DNA of 64,000 nt from Eubacteriales bacterium (GTDB lineage Bacteria > Bacillota > Clostridia > Lachnospirales > Lachnospiraceae): NCBI GenBank assembly GCA_030536575.1, contig JAUNPS010000001.1, positions 1 through 64,000 of the forward strand, read 5' to 3'. The translations under genes were made by a program, and so were the position numbers. Below are positions 21,737 to 31,734 of the stretch, piece after piece. Every line of letters starts with the position of its first letter. The stretch's first letter is position 1. The notes below the pieces were generated by a model. The model was not told the origin of the DNA. It saw nothing but the letters and a program-made list of their open reading frames with translations, and ran no database searches.

Positions 21737-22828
21737 TTAGTCGTACAGGTTCGGAGCGATTTCGTCGCTGTCCATATTGGTAGAATCATACCAGTAACCA
21801 TCCGTCGGAAGGTCGGTTACTTCTTCGCCGTTTGCGATCTGGGTCAGGACGTCAACGGTCTTGATACCCATAGCCAGCGGAGACTGGGTAACAGCGCCAA
21901 ACATGGTTCCGTCAGCGATGGCTGCTTTGATGGTGGAACCAGCGTCGAAGCCTGCTGCCAGGATCGAGGTTTCCGGATCACTTCCCAGAACGCCCAGGTT
22001 TCCGTTTGCGGTCAGGATACCTTCTGCGGCTACCTGGTTGGAACCGAAGATACCGATCGTGTCGGCTTTGTTCAGGATGTTGGAAGCTTCGGTTGCGCAC
22101 AGTTCTACGGTGGTCTGAGCCGGAACTGCTACGTCGATGATGATGTTTGCAGAAGCTTCGTCACCTGCATCTGCGCAGTTGTTTACATAGTATTCATTTC
22201 CGGTAACGGCAACGGTATGTCCGTCAGCAGCAGCCAGCTCGGTGAATTTGTCGATGAAGCCGAGGCCACGGCTGGTGATGGATTCAGAGGTTGCTTCCTG
22301 GTTTACTTCGCCGATGCGGACAACGCCGTCTGCTGCTGCGATCTTGTCTTTCAGAGCTGCATACAGATTTTCTGCTGCGGTCGCGCCTGCTGCGTAGTTA
22401 TCGGTGGCAATGGTAGAATATACGGAACCTTCCGGAGCGTTTGCAACACCGGAGTCAAAGCATACAACCGGGATGCCTTTTTCCTGTGCTAATGCAAGAG
22501 CTTCCAGAACTGCTTCCTGGTCGCAGGCTGCCAGACCGATGCCGTCCGGGTTGTTATTGATCGCATTGTTCAGCATATTTACCTGGTCAGCGATATCGGA
22601 TTCTGCGTTCGGGCCTGTTGCGTTTACTTTTACGCCTACGGCTTCCGCTTCGGAATTAATACCCTGAACGGCTGCCTGCCAGTAGGAGGACTGGTAACTC
22701 TTTACGATAATCTCAAACGTGTACTCTTCGTTCGCCGTTACTTCGGCTTCTTCTTCCGCAAATCCAACGCATCCCATGGCTGCGATCATGCTTGCACTTA
22801 CTACCAGTGCCAAAAGTTTCTTTTTCAT
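21737..22828 (-). CDS. Sugar-binding protein of a ribose-type ABC transporter
   Basis: The 363-residue product has a signal peptide (MKKKLLALVVSASMIAAMGCVGFA-EEE) and the type I periplasmic binding fold: IIVKSYQSSYWQAAVQGINSEA, NPDGIGLAACDQEAV, GIPVVCFDSGV, GIFGSNQVAAEG. It is the last gene of the CUT2 operon, encoded 62 bp after the second permease; last position with a wide gap is common when the binding protein is made in excess. The Cys in AAMGC is not in a good lipobox. Confidence 0.94.
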   Translation of the reverse strand: MKKKLLALVVSASMIAAMGCVGFAEEEAEVTANEEYTFEIIVKSYQSSYWQAAVQGINSEAEAVGVKVNATGPNAESDIADQVNMLNNAINNNPDGIGLAACDQEAVLEALALAQEKGIPVVCFDSGVANAPEGSVYSTIATDNYAAGATAAENLYAALKDKIAAADGVVRIGEVNQEATSESITSRGLGFIDKFTELAAADGHTVAVTGNEYYVNNCADAGDEASANIIIDVAVPAQTTVELCATEASNILNKADTIGIFGSNQVAAEGILTANGNLGVLGSDPETSILAAGFDAGSTIKAAIADGTMFGAVTQSPLAMGIKTVDVLTQIANGEEVTDLPTDGYWYDSTNMDSDEIAPNLYD

Positions 22829-22890
22829 TTTAATTACCTCCAGTCATATTTTTTTGATTTATATGAAGTCGCTCTGACTGCATATCTGAT

Positions 22891-23910
22891 TTATTTTACT
22901 TCTCTGCGTTTTTTAATTACATCGATCAGAACCGCGCTGATCAGCACAAGACCTGTAATAATCTGCTGCCAGTTCGCCTGCAGCCCGATAAACGGAAGCC
23001 CCGTTTTCAGAAGACAGATCACAAATACGCCTAACAGCGAACCCGTCACGGTTCCCACGCCGCCTGACGCTGAGACGCCGCCGATGATCGCGCCGCCGAT
23101 GGCCTCCAGCTCGAAGCCCGCGCCCGTACCCGGCTGAACCGTCGTGAAGACTGCCGAATAGGAGATGGCTGCCAGCCCTGCGAAGAATCCGGAGATCACA
23201 TAGGCCAGGATGTGGTACAGCTTTACATTGACGCCGGATAATCTGGCTGCTTCTTTATTACTGCCGATGGCAATGGTGTAGCGTCCGACTCTGGTATGGT
23301 TCAGCACGAAAGACATGATGATAACCAGAAGGATGACCCACAAAATGCCGATGGGAATCAGGGTTCTCTGGCCTGCCTCGTTGGTCAGGGTGATCTTAAA
23401 GATGTTCCGGAACCAGCCGCCCGGCTGAATCGCGGTGGGCCAGGAGATTCCGAAGCCGCCTACGATGATGGAGCCAAGTCCGCGGGTGATCATACAGGTA
23501 CACAGCGTTACCAGGAACGGCGGGATCTCCATAATGGCGACCAGGACGCCGTTTAACGTGCCGATAGCGATACCGAATAAAACCGTTACCAGCATTCCGG
23601 CCCATACCGGGAATCCCTGGTGGGTGATCAGATACCCGCCTACCAGCGAATAACAGATAACGCCCGTCCCGATGGAGAGGTCAACGCCTCCGGTGATCAG
23701 CGGGAATGTCACGCCGATGGCCATCAGGGCAATGTAATAGGAATAATCCAGGATACTTACCAGGGTCGTATATTTCCGAAAGTTCGGACTCATTGCGAAG
23801 AAGAACAGGTACAATGCAATGATTACAATAAGAACCAGAAACTTCTGTCCGCCCAATTTGTCCAGTGACGACTTCTTTTTTGCCGTGGATGCGGCTGTCT
23901 GATTTGTCAT
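22891..23910 (-). CDS. ABC permease, RbsC-type (CUT2), second copy
   Basis: The 339-residue product has eight to ten membrane helices and the RbsC-type segments GVDLSIGTGV, SNKEAARLSGVNVK and EAIGGAIIGGVSASGGVGTV. It forms the pore together with the other permease of the operon. The N-terminus has a short basic stretch after the poly-Ser/Ala start. RBS spacing is normal. Confidence 0.95.
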   Translation of the reverse strand: MTNQTAASTAKKKSSLDKLGGQKFLVLIVIIALYLFFFAMSPNFRKYTTLVSILDYSYYIALMAIGVTFPLITGGVDLSIGTGVICYSLVGGYLITHQGFPVWAGMLVTVLFGIAIGTLNGVLVAIMEIPPFLVTLCTCMITRGLGSIIVGGFGISWPTAIQPGGWFRNIFKITLTNEAGQRTLIPIGILWVILLVIIMSFVLNHTRVGRYTIAIGSNKEAARLSGVNVKLYHILAYVISGFFAGLAAISYSAVFTTVQPGTGAGFELEAIGGAIIGGVSASGGVGTVTGSLLGVFVICLLKTGLPFIGLQANWQQIITGLVLISAVLIDVIKKRREVK

Positions 23911-23925
23911 GTTCGCTTCTCCTTC

Positions 23926-25422
23926 CTAACCGATCTCGCGCGTGGCCAGATTCATGATGCTTTCCTGCGTCGCTTCTGCAATGTCGATTTCTCCGGTGAT
24001 CTTGCCTTCGCACATAATTACGATCCGGTCGCTCATACGGAGAATTTCAGTCATTTCGGAGGAAATCATGATGATTGCCTTGCCTTCCGCCGCCAGTTTG
24101 TTCATCAGCTTGTAAATCTCATTTTTCGCGCCGACGTCGATGCCTCTGGTGGGTTCGTCGAAGATCAGGATATCGCAGTTCCGGGTCAGCCATTTGGCAA
24201 TTACGACTTTCTGCTGGTTTCCGCCGGAGAGGTTGACCACGAGCTGGTCTACCGACGGGGTTTTGGTCGCCAGCGAATCCACGTATTCCTGGGCGATCTT
24301 TTCTTCTTTTTTCTTATCAATGAACACGCCATTGCAGAAATTTTCCAGGCTTGCCATGGTCGTGTTTTCCGCTACGGTTTTCTGTACGACGATCCCGTAG
24401 CGCTTCCGGTCTTCGGAGAGGTAGCCGATGCCGTTCTTTACCGCATCCTGCGGGTTGTTGATCGTAACTTTCTTTCCGTTAATATAAATGTCGCCGCTCT
24501 GCTTGGGGTCGGCTCCGAAAATGGCTCTGGCCGTCTCGGTACGTCCCGCGCCCATCAGGCCGGAGAAGCCGAGGATTTCGCCTTTGTGCAGCTCGAAGCT
24601 GACGTTCTGAACCATTTTCCCGGCGTTCAGGTTTTCGACTTTCAGGACTACCGGCGCTCCCTTGGGAACCATACTGTGGGTCTTCGGGTCTTCGTAAATG
24701 ACACGGCCGACCATCATATTGATAATGTCGTTCTTCGTGCATTCTTTCGTGATCAGGGTTCCCACGTAGGTGCCGTCCCGCATGACCGTTACCCGGTCGG
24801 TGATGACTTTGATCTCATCCATCCGGTGGGAAATGTAGACGATACCCAGGTTCTGATCCCGCAGGTCGCGGATGATCTTGAACAGTTCTTCGATTTCGGT
24901 TTCGGTCAGCGCCGCCGAAGGCTCGTCGAAGATAATGATTTTCGCTTCGTGGGAAATGGCTTTTGCGATTTCACACATCTGCTGTTTTCCGACGGTAAGG
25001 TTTCCCATCATTTCGGTGGGGTCGATGTCAATGTTCAGCCTTTTGAAGAGTTTGGCGGCTTCCTGGTTCATTTTCTTGTCGTCGATGCGGAAGCCTTTTT
25101 TGAATTCTCTGCCGATGAAAATGTTCTGCGCAACGGTCAGGTGGCTTAACATGTTCAGCTCCTGGTGCACGATGACGATTCCGGCGTCCTGCGCTTCTTT
25201 TGTATTATGGAATTCGACTTCTCTTCCTTCGTAGGTGATGGTGCCGGAATCTTTCGTATAAATTCCGGTGAGGACTTTCATCAGGGTGGATTTTCCTGCG
25301 CCATTCTCGCCCATCAGGGCCAGGACTTCGCCTTTGCGGACTTCCAGGTCTACGTGATCCAGTGCGTGTACGCCTGGGAAGGATTTATCGATTCCTTTCA
25401 TTGTTAAAATGATTTCGCCCAT
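23926..25422 (-). CDS. Double ABC ATPase of a ribose-type transporter
   Basis: The 498-residue product has two ABC domains. Domain 1 has Walker A GENGAGKST, signature LTVGKQQMCEIAKA and Walker B IIIFDEPSAALTETE. Domain 2 has the degenerate P-loop GLMGAGRTE, signature LSGGNQQKVVIAKWL and ILIFDEPTRGIDVGAK. A degenerate second P-loop is normal for RbsA/MglA. It energises sugar uptake with the two permeases on either side. Confidence 0.96.
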   Translation of the reverse strand: MGEIILTMKGIDKSFPGVHALDHVDLEVRKGEVLALMGENGAGKSTLMKVLTGIYTKDSGTITYEGREVEFHNTKEAQDAGIVIVHQELNMLSHLTVAQNIFIGREFKKGFRIDDKKMNQEAAKLFKRLNIDIDPTEMMGNLTVGKQQMCEIAKAISHEAKIIIFDEPSAALTETEIEELFKIIRDLRDQNLGIVYISHRMDEIKVITDRVTVMRDGTYVGTLITKECTKNDIINMMVGRVIYEDPKTHSMVPKGAPVVLKVENLNAGKMVQNVSFELHKGEILGFSGLMGAGRTETARAIFGADPKQSGDIYINGKKVTINNPQDAVKNGIGYLSEDRKRYGIVVQKTVAENTTMASLENFCNGVFIDKKKEEKIAQEYVDSLATKTPSVDQLVVNLSGGNQQKVVIAKWLTRNCDILIFDEPTRGIDVGAKNEIYKLMNKLAAEGKAIIMISSEMTEILRMSDRIVIMCEGKITGEIDIAEATQESIMNLATREIG

Positions 25423-25445
25423 ACTTTTACCTTATCCTTTCCTGA

Positions 25446-26417
25446 TCAGTTCTTACGGCGTCTGCCGAGTACGTCGAAGTATACGGCCGCAATAACGATG
25501 ATTCCTGTGATAATCAGCTGGTAGTTTTTGTTCAGGCCGAGTGCCAGGATGCCTTCCTGGAGCAGGGCGATGATGAAGACGCCGATGACGGTTCCGCTGA
25601 TGGAGGCGAGGCCGCCGGCCATGGAGGTTCCGCCCATGACGCAGCCGGCGATGGCTTCGTTGTTATACTGATCGCCGTAGCCGGGCTGTACGGTGGTGTA
25701 GGCGGCCACGAAGAAGATGGCGCCGATGCCGACCAGAATGCCGCAGATGACGTAGGCGAGCATTTCCCATTTTTTGACGTTTACGCCGGAGAGGCGGACG
25801 GCTTCTTTATTGCTTCCAAGACTCAGGATGTAGCGGCCGATCTTGGTTTTGTTCAGGATGATGGCGCAGATGATGGCTGCTGCGAGGAAGATGAACAGGC
25901 CGACCGGAACGTTTCCGATCTTTACAAGGCTTCTGTACCAGCCGCCTTCCGCGGAGGCCTGGGGCCAGCTTACGGACTGGGTTTTTGTGAAGACGGAGGC
26001 GAGGCCTTTTGCAATGTTCATGCTTGCCATGGATACGATGAACGGAGGTACGGACCAGTAGGCGACCAGGTAGCCGTTAAAGCAGCCGAAGAGACAGCCG
26101 ACCAGGATGCTGATCAGCATGGCGGCGATCATGGGGAAGCCGTAGCTGGTCAGGCAGTAGCCGGAGATCAGGGCGCAGCAGAACATGACCGGGCCGATGG
26201 AGAAGTCGATGCCTCCGGTGGCGATGACGAATGTGACTCCCAGGGACAGAAAGCCCAGGAAATAGACGTAATTCAGCAGGCTCAGGATTCGGGAGTAGCT
26301 TAAGAAGGTGGGGCTGATGATTGCGAAGGCTACGTACATGACGATCAGCACACCGATCAGTAAGAGCCTGTTTAAGCCGATTTTTTTTACGAGCGGATTG
26401 TTTTTGAGATTTTCCAT
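25446..26417 (-). CDS. ABC permease, RbsC-type (CUT2), first copy
   Basis: The ATG at 26417 follows AGGAGGAATCAAA and gives 323 residues. It has the same CUT2 motifs as the other permease (GGIDFSIGPVM, SNKEAVRLSGVNVK, NEAIAGCVMGGTSMAGGLAS). It is the first gene of the operon, then ATPase, second permease and binding protein. Two different permease genes suggest a heterodimeric pore. The two share motif spacing but are clearly diverged, so the duplication is old. Confidence 0.94.
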   Translation of the reverse strand: MENLKNNPLVKKIGLNRLLLIGVLIVMYVAFAIISPTFLSYSRILSLLNYVYFLGFLSLGVTFVIATGGIDFSIGPVMFCCALISGYCLTSYGFPMIAAMLISILVGCLFGCFNGYLVAYWSVPPFIVSMASMNIAKGLASVFTKTQSVSWPQASAEGGWYRSLVKIGNVPVGLFIFLAAAIICAIILNKTKIGRYILSLGSNKEAVRLSGVNVKKWEMLAYVICGILVGIGAIFFVAAYTTVQPGYGDQYNNEAIAGCVMGGTSMAGGLASISGTVIGVFIIALLQEGILALGLNKNYQLIITGIIVIAAVYFDVLGRRRKN

Positions 26418-26473
26418 TTTGATTCCTCCTAGTTTTGTGTGCAAATTGCCGTACTATCTCCGCACTTGGGATT

Positions 26474-26502
26474 ATTATATTAGGAAGATGACGAAAAAGA
26501 AA
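26474..26502 (-). promoter_or_regulatory. Likely promoter of the ribose-type operon
   Basis: On the minus strand TATAAT (26479-26474) lies about 57 bp upstream of the first gene. The best -35 at 17 bp is TTTCTT (26502-26497), a weak match, so an activator may be needed. Confidence 0.5.
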
Positions 26503-26573
26503 TGGAAAATTTTCTAAGGAATGTTCAAAATTTTACTTTTTACTACTTGTTTATAATCGGACGTCACCGTGCC

Positions 26574-26785
26574 GTCGAAAATCTTTCGGGGAACGGGGCA
26601 ACGTCATCGTCAAACTTCCCCTAACTGCGACTAAGCCGCTCAGGAGAGCCTTCGCGGCTAAGTCTTAGTAAGGGGTGATTTCGACTCTTCCTAAGTGCGC
26701 CCCTCGAAACACGTCCCCGAAATCTTTCCGCCTTCCCGGTAACTGTGCATCACAAACCGGTAGGATTCCCCCGAAAGATTTCCCT
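26574..26785. other. Structured intergenic element with nested inverted repeats
   Basis: The 373-bp gap between the GH2 gene and the ribose-type operon holds no credible gene. A 22-nt imperfect inverted repeat (26618-26639 with 26654-26675, 18 of 22 positions pair) encloses a 14-nt loop. Around it GTCGAAAATC (26574) pairs with GATTTCGAC (26677). AAATCTTTCGGGG (26579-26591) is repeated in inverse at 26769-26781. It could be a small RNA, a long-hairpin terminator or a MITE remnant. Confidence 0.5.
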
Positions 26786-26790
26786 CTTTC

Positions 26791-29700
26791 CTACGCCTGT
26801 GAATTGGCTGGCGTAATTCGGATCGCGTGGATTATGGCCTGGTTGCTGTGCAGGCGTGGGAAGGTGAGGCGGAGCATGCCGTCCTTGGCGTTGGCAAGGA
26901 ACTGCTTTTTCAGCGGACGACGGCTGCCGTGGGCTTCTTTCCAGATGTCCAGGTTTTCGAGAACGGCCGTGCCGTTGAGGGCAATGTCGAAGGAGCGCCA
27001 GCCTTCGGCGTTTTCTCCGGCGTTGCCGTACCAGGGTTCGGCGAAGTAGAGTTCGATCTGGTAGGTGCCGGGGGCGGCGGGGAAGGTGTATTCCAGGTTT
27101 TGGCGGCCGTAGCGGAACTGGCGGAAGAAGCCGGGGTCTGTGGCGGTTTCGATTGGGTCGGAAGTTTCAGCGAAGCTGCCGATTTCGTCTTCGACGTTTT
27201 CGAAGGCCATACCCCAGGAGCGCCAGCCCCAGGTTCCTTCGGCGGCTTTCTGGTCGCCGGACCAGAGGCGGCCGTGGCTGTCTACGTAGTCCGGGCCGCC
27301 GCAGTTTACGCGGTAGAGGTCGGCTTCGGAGGAAGTTACCTGAAAGCCGGGCGCGGAGGCCGGCCGGTCGGTCGGCATGGGAAGCGCAGGGAAGTACAGG
27401 CGGTCTTCCGCGACGCATGCCCCGTTGTGGTAGCCTTTGGCTGTCAGGACGCCGTGGGTAACGGATACTTGCCGGAAGGTGTAGTGCTCGCCTTTGGCGC
27501 CGCGTTTCTGGCGTTCGATGAGGGTTGTGCCGTAATCATTATAGAGTTCGACCTCTTCGCAGTTCGAGTAAACGACAATATCCCCGGTTCCGGGCTTTTG
27601 GAAACGCTCCGGCCAGGAATGCGACACAATATAAACCATCGGCTCCTTTTCCGGCGAAACGTAGTTAGAACGATACATATAATAGGTGTCCGTCGGCTCG
27701 CCCCAACTCGTGAAAAGCCCCTTGCTGTTCACAACGCCCACACCGTTCGTCCCCTTCCCGTCCAGGCAGTACAGCAGCTCCCGTCCAGGGTTCGCATGCG
27801 TCACAAAAATCCACTGAAAATGCCCGTAAAAGTTTTCCCGGACTTTTTCCGCCTCACGCACTTTCGTCTCCAGACAGTACGCAAACAGCTCTTCACTCAC
27901 ATCTCCGCCGCTGTTCTGGCAGGCGCGCACATCTCCCTCCTGATGCTTCCCTTGCACGCGGTACTGGCCATATTCACCGATCATCCGCATCTGCACGGCC
28001 TCCCGCCCATAATTTTCCACATCGCCGCCATAAGTGCCCGACCAGTTCTGCGGAACATTCCAATCGCTCCCAGTGCCGCCATTGCACGTCACAACTTTCC
28101 GCTGCTCAGGCGAAGTCGTATCCAGCTCGCGAACACGTTTCGTCAACTGACGGGCGAAATCCGAAGGCAGCATCGACTCGTTCTGAAGGCTCCATAGAAT
28201 GATCGACGGGGAATTTCTCCGCTCCCGCAGCCACTCCTCCATCAGAATCCGGAAATTCTCCCGGAATTCCTCGGTATCGAAGTAGATATGCGCGCCCATC
28301 TGCGCCCAGTACAGAATGCCGTTCCGGTCACAGTATTCCAAATAACGCAGATTATGCGGGCAATGCGCCTCCCGAAACGCAGTAAACCCGGCGGCCTGAA
28401 ACATCCGCATCCGCGTCTGGATCATCTCATCCGAAAAAGCATGGTCATTTCCGAGCTCATGTTCGTACTCGCAGGAGCCGTTCAGGAAATAATGCTTCCC
28501 ATTTACCAGGAAACGGCGCTTTACCAGTTGGCCGCTCTCCAGCTCCGTAACGAATGCGTCGCCCTTATTCGCCGCCCCGTCGCATGCCCGGATTCCAAAA
28601 GGCGTACTCGTCTGACAATATTCTTTTAACTCCTCGTCGATCCCGCGGACCGTACTGATCACATTGTGGAGCGTCGGATTCTCTTCCGACCACAAATCCG
28701 GGAAAATCAACGGATCGCAGGCCTGCGTGACCGTGCGCGTCTCGCCAGGGTTCAGCTCTACCTGCGTAATCAGGTTGGCAATGGATTTCGTCCGGTTGAA
28801 GGTTTGCACAAAAGATTCCAGTTGGATTTGATGTGCCGCACAGTCCTGATTCTTAATCGTCGTATCGATCACGATCAAGGCTCTTTCCGGCGAAAATTCC
28901 GGAATCTGCACCGTCACACCGCCCGGAAGAATCGCAACAGCCGACTTTCTGCTTCCCCGAAGATACGTCACAAAATTCTCATTTTCCGCACACGGCACTT
29001 CCGCAAGCTTTTTCGGGTCAATGATTTTCTCCGCGCCGCCGTCAAAATTTTCCCATTCAATCCGACGGAAACCAAAGCTGTTTTCCACCCGATCAATTTC
29101 TTCTTTACCATTTAAAATAGTAGTCCGAATCCGATAGAGCACCGGAGAATCCGGATACCACAGAGACAGATTTTCCCGTTCCGGCAGCGTCTGCCCAATC
29201 TTCCGCCCTTCCCCCGCCTCAATTCCAAAGGTCTGCTCCAGCTTATCCAGGACAGCACCGGACGCATCCAAAAGCTCCTGGCGAAGCGTCACCTCCCGCA
29301 TCGTCTCCGAGAGGTTCACAATTTCGCTTTCAATCTGCACATCCGAGCGGTTTCCCGCCAGATGCGGCGTCGTAATCCAAACCCCAAAAGGCTTCACCCG
29401 CACCGGCCCCGTCACCTGAAGCTGCACCGGCCGGAAAATCCCAAGGGGCTGGGAACCCTCCGAATTCGGCGTCCCATAGCATCCTCCGCAAATCCACGGC
29501 AGATCCCGAATCTTCTCCGGATGCCGCGCCCGCACATAGAGGACATTCGGCTTTTGGGACTGCAATTTTTCCGTCAGATCCACCGAAAAACACGTCCGGC
29601 CACCCGCATGTCCCCCCGCATACTTCCCATTGACCCAGACGTCGGCATAAGAACCCACGCCCTCAAAAAAGAGAAACACCCGTTTCCCCTCCCATTCCTC

Positions 29701-29910
29701 CTGCCAGTCCAGCGTTTTCCGATACCACGCCGTCCCATGCATATTGCCATGGGAAACCCGGTGATATCCGTCGTACTGATCCCAGTTGTGCGGAATTGCC
29801 ACCTTTTTCCAGTTTTCCAGCCCAAGAACCTGCTCCAGCGCCTCCTGATCCGGCCCTGCCAGAACCGTTTCCCATCCCTCATTTATTGTCCTGCTGCTGC
29901 GATATTCCAT
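26791..29910 (-). CDS. Glycoside hydrolase family 2 with C-terminal malectin-like domain
   Basis: The 1039-residue product has the GH2 order: sugar-binding jelly roll (about 1-170), Ig-like domain, TIM barrel (about 440-700), further beta domains and a malectin-like C-domain (DLYRVNCGGPDYVDSHGR to the end). Acid/base Glu sits in WSLQNES and the nucleophile in MRMIGEYGQ. There is no signal peptide, so it acts in the cytoplasm on imported oligosaccharides. It is the last gene of the operon with a leaderless family-5 binding protein and a LplBC-type transporter. The exact glycosidic bond cannot be told; beta-galactosidase and beta-glucuronidase are both possible. Confidence 0.9.
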   Translation of the reverse strand: MEYRSSRTINEGWETVLAGPDQEALEQVLGLENWKKVAIPHNWDQYDGYHRVSHGNMHGTAWYRKTLDWQEEWEGKRVFLFFEGVGSYADVWVNGKYAGGHAGGRTCFSVDLTEKLQSQKPNVLYVRARHPEKIRDLPWICGGCYGTPNSEGSQPLGIFRPVQLQVTGPVRVKPFGVWITTPHLAGNRSDVQIESEIVNLSETMREVTLRQELLDASGAVLDKLEQTFGIEAGEGRKIGQTLPERENLSLWYPDSPVLYRIRTTILNGKEEIDRVENSFGFRRIEWENFDGGAEKIIDPKKLAEVPCAENENFVTYLRGSRKSAVAILPGGVTVQIPEFSPERALIVIDTTIKNQDCAAHQIQLESFVQTFNRTKSIANLITQVELNPGETRTVTQACDPLIFPDLWSEENPTLHNVISTVRGIDEELKEYCQTSTPFGIRACDGAANKGDAFVTELESGQLVKRRFLVNGKHYFLNGSCEYEHELGNDHAFSDEMIQTRMRMFQAAGFTAFREAHCPHNLRYLEYCDRNGILYWAQMGAHIYFDTEEFRENFRILMEEWLRERRNSPSIILWSLQNESMLPSDFARQLTKRVRELDTTSPEQRKVVTCNGGTGSDWNVPQNWSGTYGGDVENYGREAVQMRMIGEYGQYRVQGKHQEGDVRACQNSGGDVSEELFAYCLETKVREAEKVRENFYGHFQWIFVTHANPGRELLYCLDGKGTNGVGVVNSKGLFTSWGEPTDTYYMYRSNYVSPEKEPMVYIVSHSWPERFQKPGTGDIVVYSNCEEVELYNDYGTTLIERQKRGAKGEHYTFRQVSVTHGVLTAKGYHNGACVAEDRLYFPALPMPTDRPASAPGFQVTSSEADLYRVNCGGPDYVDSHGRLWSGDQKAAEGTWGWRSWGMAFENVEDEIGSFAETSDPIETATDPGFFRQFRYGRQNLEYTFPAAPGTYQIELYFAEPWYGNAGENAEGWRSFDIALNGTAVLENLDIWKEAHGSRRPLKKQFLANAKDGMLRLTFPRLHSNQAIIHAIRITPANSQA

Positions 29911-29911
29911 T

Positions 29912-31720
29912 TCACTGCTCCTCTCCTACATACCATGTTTTTCCTGAAGAAAGCGCCGAATAAAGCGTCGCCTCCCCTTCTTTTATCCCGGTAACGAACT
30001 TTTTGTCCACCAAAAACGGCTGCCGGACACCGGAAACCGTCCCGATCACCCACAAATTCTCCGACTGGAGCTCATAAAGCCCCTTCGCAGCCTCGAAACG
30101 CTCCTCCTCCGTCCGTGCGCCCTTCAGTTTCTCCCGAAGCCGGTACAGCTCTTTCACCTCCGGAATCGGCTCGACCCCTTCGGCCCCCTTTGTCTCGTAC
30201 CAACGCCAGTACAACGGACACGGGTCACTGAGCCCTCCGATCTGATACGGCAGAAACGGGTCGTCCCCCGGCATCTCCCACACCGTCAGGATATGCCGGT
30301 TCCGAACCTGGTAAGCGCCCATCTCGGAACCATTTTTCAGCCGCGTAACCGTCAGCCGAATCCCGATATTCCGCAATCCTTCTTTCAAAAATGCCACGGC
30401 TTCATCCGCCATCGGCGTCACCAGATAATAAACCAGCTCCAGAGACGCCTCCTCTCCATTTGGAAAATACCGGACATCCCTTTCGCCCTCCCGGAAACAG
30501 ATTCCCATCTCATCGAGAAGCGCCCCGGCCAGCTCCGGATCAAACTCCGCATTCCGCACCGGAAAACGCGCGTCATAGTAGGGCCGGTACGGCTCCGGCG
30601 CAATCTGAGAAGGCGTCCCGTCTCCACAGAACATCTCCTCCTTCATCCGCTCCCGGTCAATCGCCAGCGACAGCGCCCGCCGGAACCGGAAATCCTGCAC
30701 AAACGGCCGCATCCACGCCTGTTCCGGGCAGAGATTGATCAGAAACACCACCTGCTGCACCTGCCAGGGCCGCAGCCAGATTTTCGCACAGCGCTCCAGA
30801 ACCTCCCGGTTCTCCAAGATTGGATCATTCAATTTCAAAAAACACCCGGAAACATCACATTGCCCCCGCACAACTGCTTCTGACAGCTCCTCGCGGGTAG
30901 GATAAAAATCACGCGTAACCGTCTCAATGTACGGAAGCCGGTTCCCCTCCCGGTCATGCTGGTAAAAATGCGGATTCCGTTTCAAAAGGTAGTGTTCCGG
31001 CGTCGAACGCCGGTCATAAATCCATGGATCCAAAGACGGATAATCCCAAATCCGCGGGACGCGTTCCGGCACAAAATACCCCGCCTCCCGAATCACCGGA
31101 TCAATAAAATGATAATAAACGTCCCAGCTCTCCTTGTCAAACCCATCCGCGCGCATCTTCTCCGCCAATGCTTCCCGCTCCGCATAGCGGAAATGATATT
31201 GCTTCAGATAATGGGACGGCTTCAGCAGCATCTGCCATCTGGCGGAGCGCACCTGCATTCTCGCAAATCCGTAACACGGAGCCGAAAAGATCAGCGTAAA
31301 CCGCCGCTCATCCACAATCTGAAGCCGCACAGGCTCATTGCCCCAATGAATCCACTCCCACTCCGGCAGCATGATCTTCGCATTTTCCGAATTCGTCAGA
31401 TACTTCCGCAGTTCCGGCAGCAGCAGCACATCCTCCACCGCATACCGCACATCCTCCGTCGTGACAGGCTCCCCGTCCGACCACAAAAGCCCCTTCCGAA
31501 TCGAAAACGTATGGCGCATCCCGCTCTCATCCGCCGAAAATTCCTCGAAAATCCCCGGCAGAACCTTCCCGTCCGTCTTGCTGTAATGATGCCATTTCGC
31601 CGGATCTTCCGTTTCCAGAAGCGGCGCTTCATTCAAAAACCGCAGATAATGACAGAAGCCGGGCGTCATCTCGGCCAGGCGAAGTGTTCCCCCCGCCCGG
31701 CCGTCTCTCCTTTTCTCCAT
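29912..31720 (-). CDS. Family-5 solute-binding-like protein without signal peptide
   Basis: The 602-residue product matches the SBP_bac_5 fold of oligopeptide-binding proteins: HTFSIRKGLLWSDGEPVTTEDVRYAVED, RRALSLAIDRERMKEEMF and ALLDEMGIC. The start is fixed by GAAGGAGCGAGGG just upstream of the ATG. The N-terminus (MEKRRDGRAGGTLRLAE) has no hydrophobic stretch and no lipobox, so it should stay in the cytoplasm. A cytoplasmic family-5 domain is known in SgrR-like sugar sensors, but no DNA-binding domain is seen here. It is 1 bp from the GH2 gene. A soluble ligand sensor or carrier for the oligosaccharide is a reasonable guess. Confidence 0.8.
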   Translation of the reverse strand: MEKRRDGRAGGTLRLAEMTPGFCHYLRFLNEAPLLETEDPAKWHHYSKTDGKVLPGIFEEFSADESGMRHTFSIRKGLLWSDGEPVTTEDVRYAVEDVLLLPELRKYLTNSENAKIMLPEWEWIHWGNEPVRLQIVDERRFTLIFSAPCYGFARMQVRSARWQMLLKPSHYLKQYHFRYAEREALAEKMRADGFDKESWDVYYHFIDPVIREAGYFVPERVPRIWDYPSLDPWIYDRRSTPEHYLLKRNPHFYQHDREGNRLPYIETVTRDFYPTREELSEAVVRGQCDVSGCFLKLNDPILENREVLERCAKIWLRPWQVQQVVFLINLCPEQAWMRPFVQDFRFRRALSLAIDRERMKEEMFCGDGTPSQIAPEPYRPYYDARFPVRNAEFDPELAGALLDEMGICFREGERDVRYFPNGEEASLELVYYLVTPMADEAVAFLKEGLRNIGIRLTVTRLKNGSEMGAYQVRNRHILTVWEMPGDDPFLPYQIGGLSDPCPLYWRWYETKGAEGVEPIPEVKELYRLREKLKGARTEEERFEAAKGLYELQSENLWVIGTVSGVRQPFLVDKKFVTGIKEGEATLYSALSSGKTWYVGEEQ

Positions 31721-31734
31721 CCCTCGCTCCTTCG

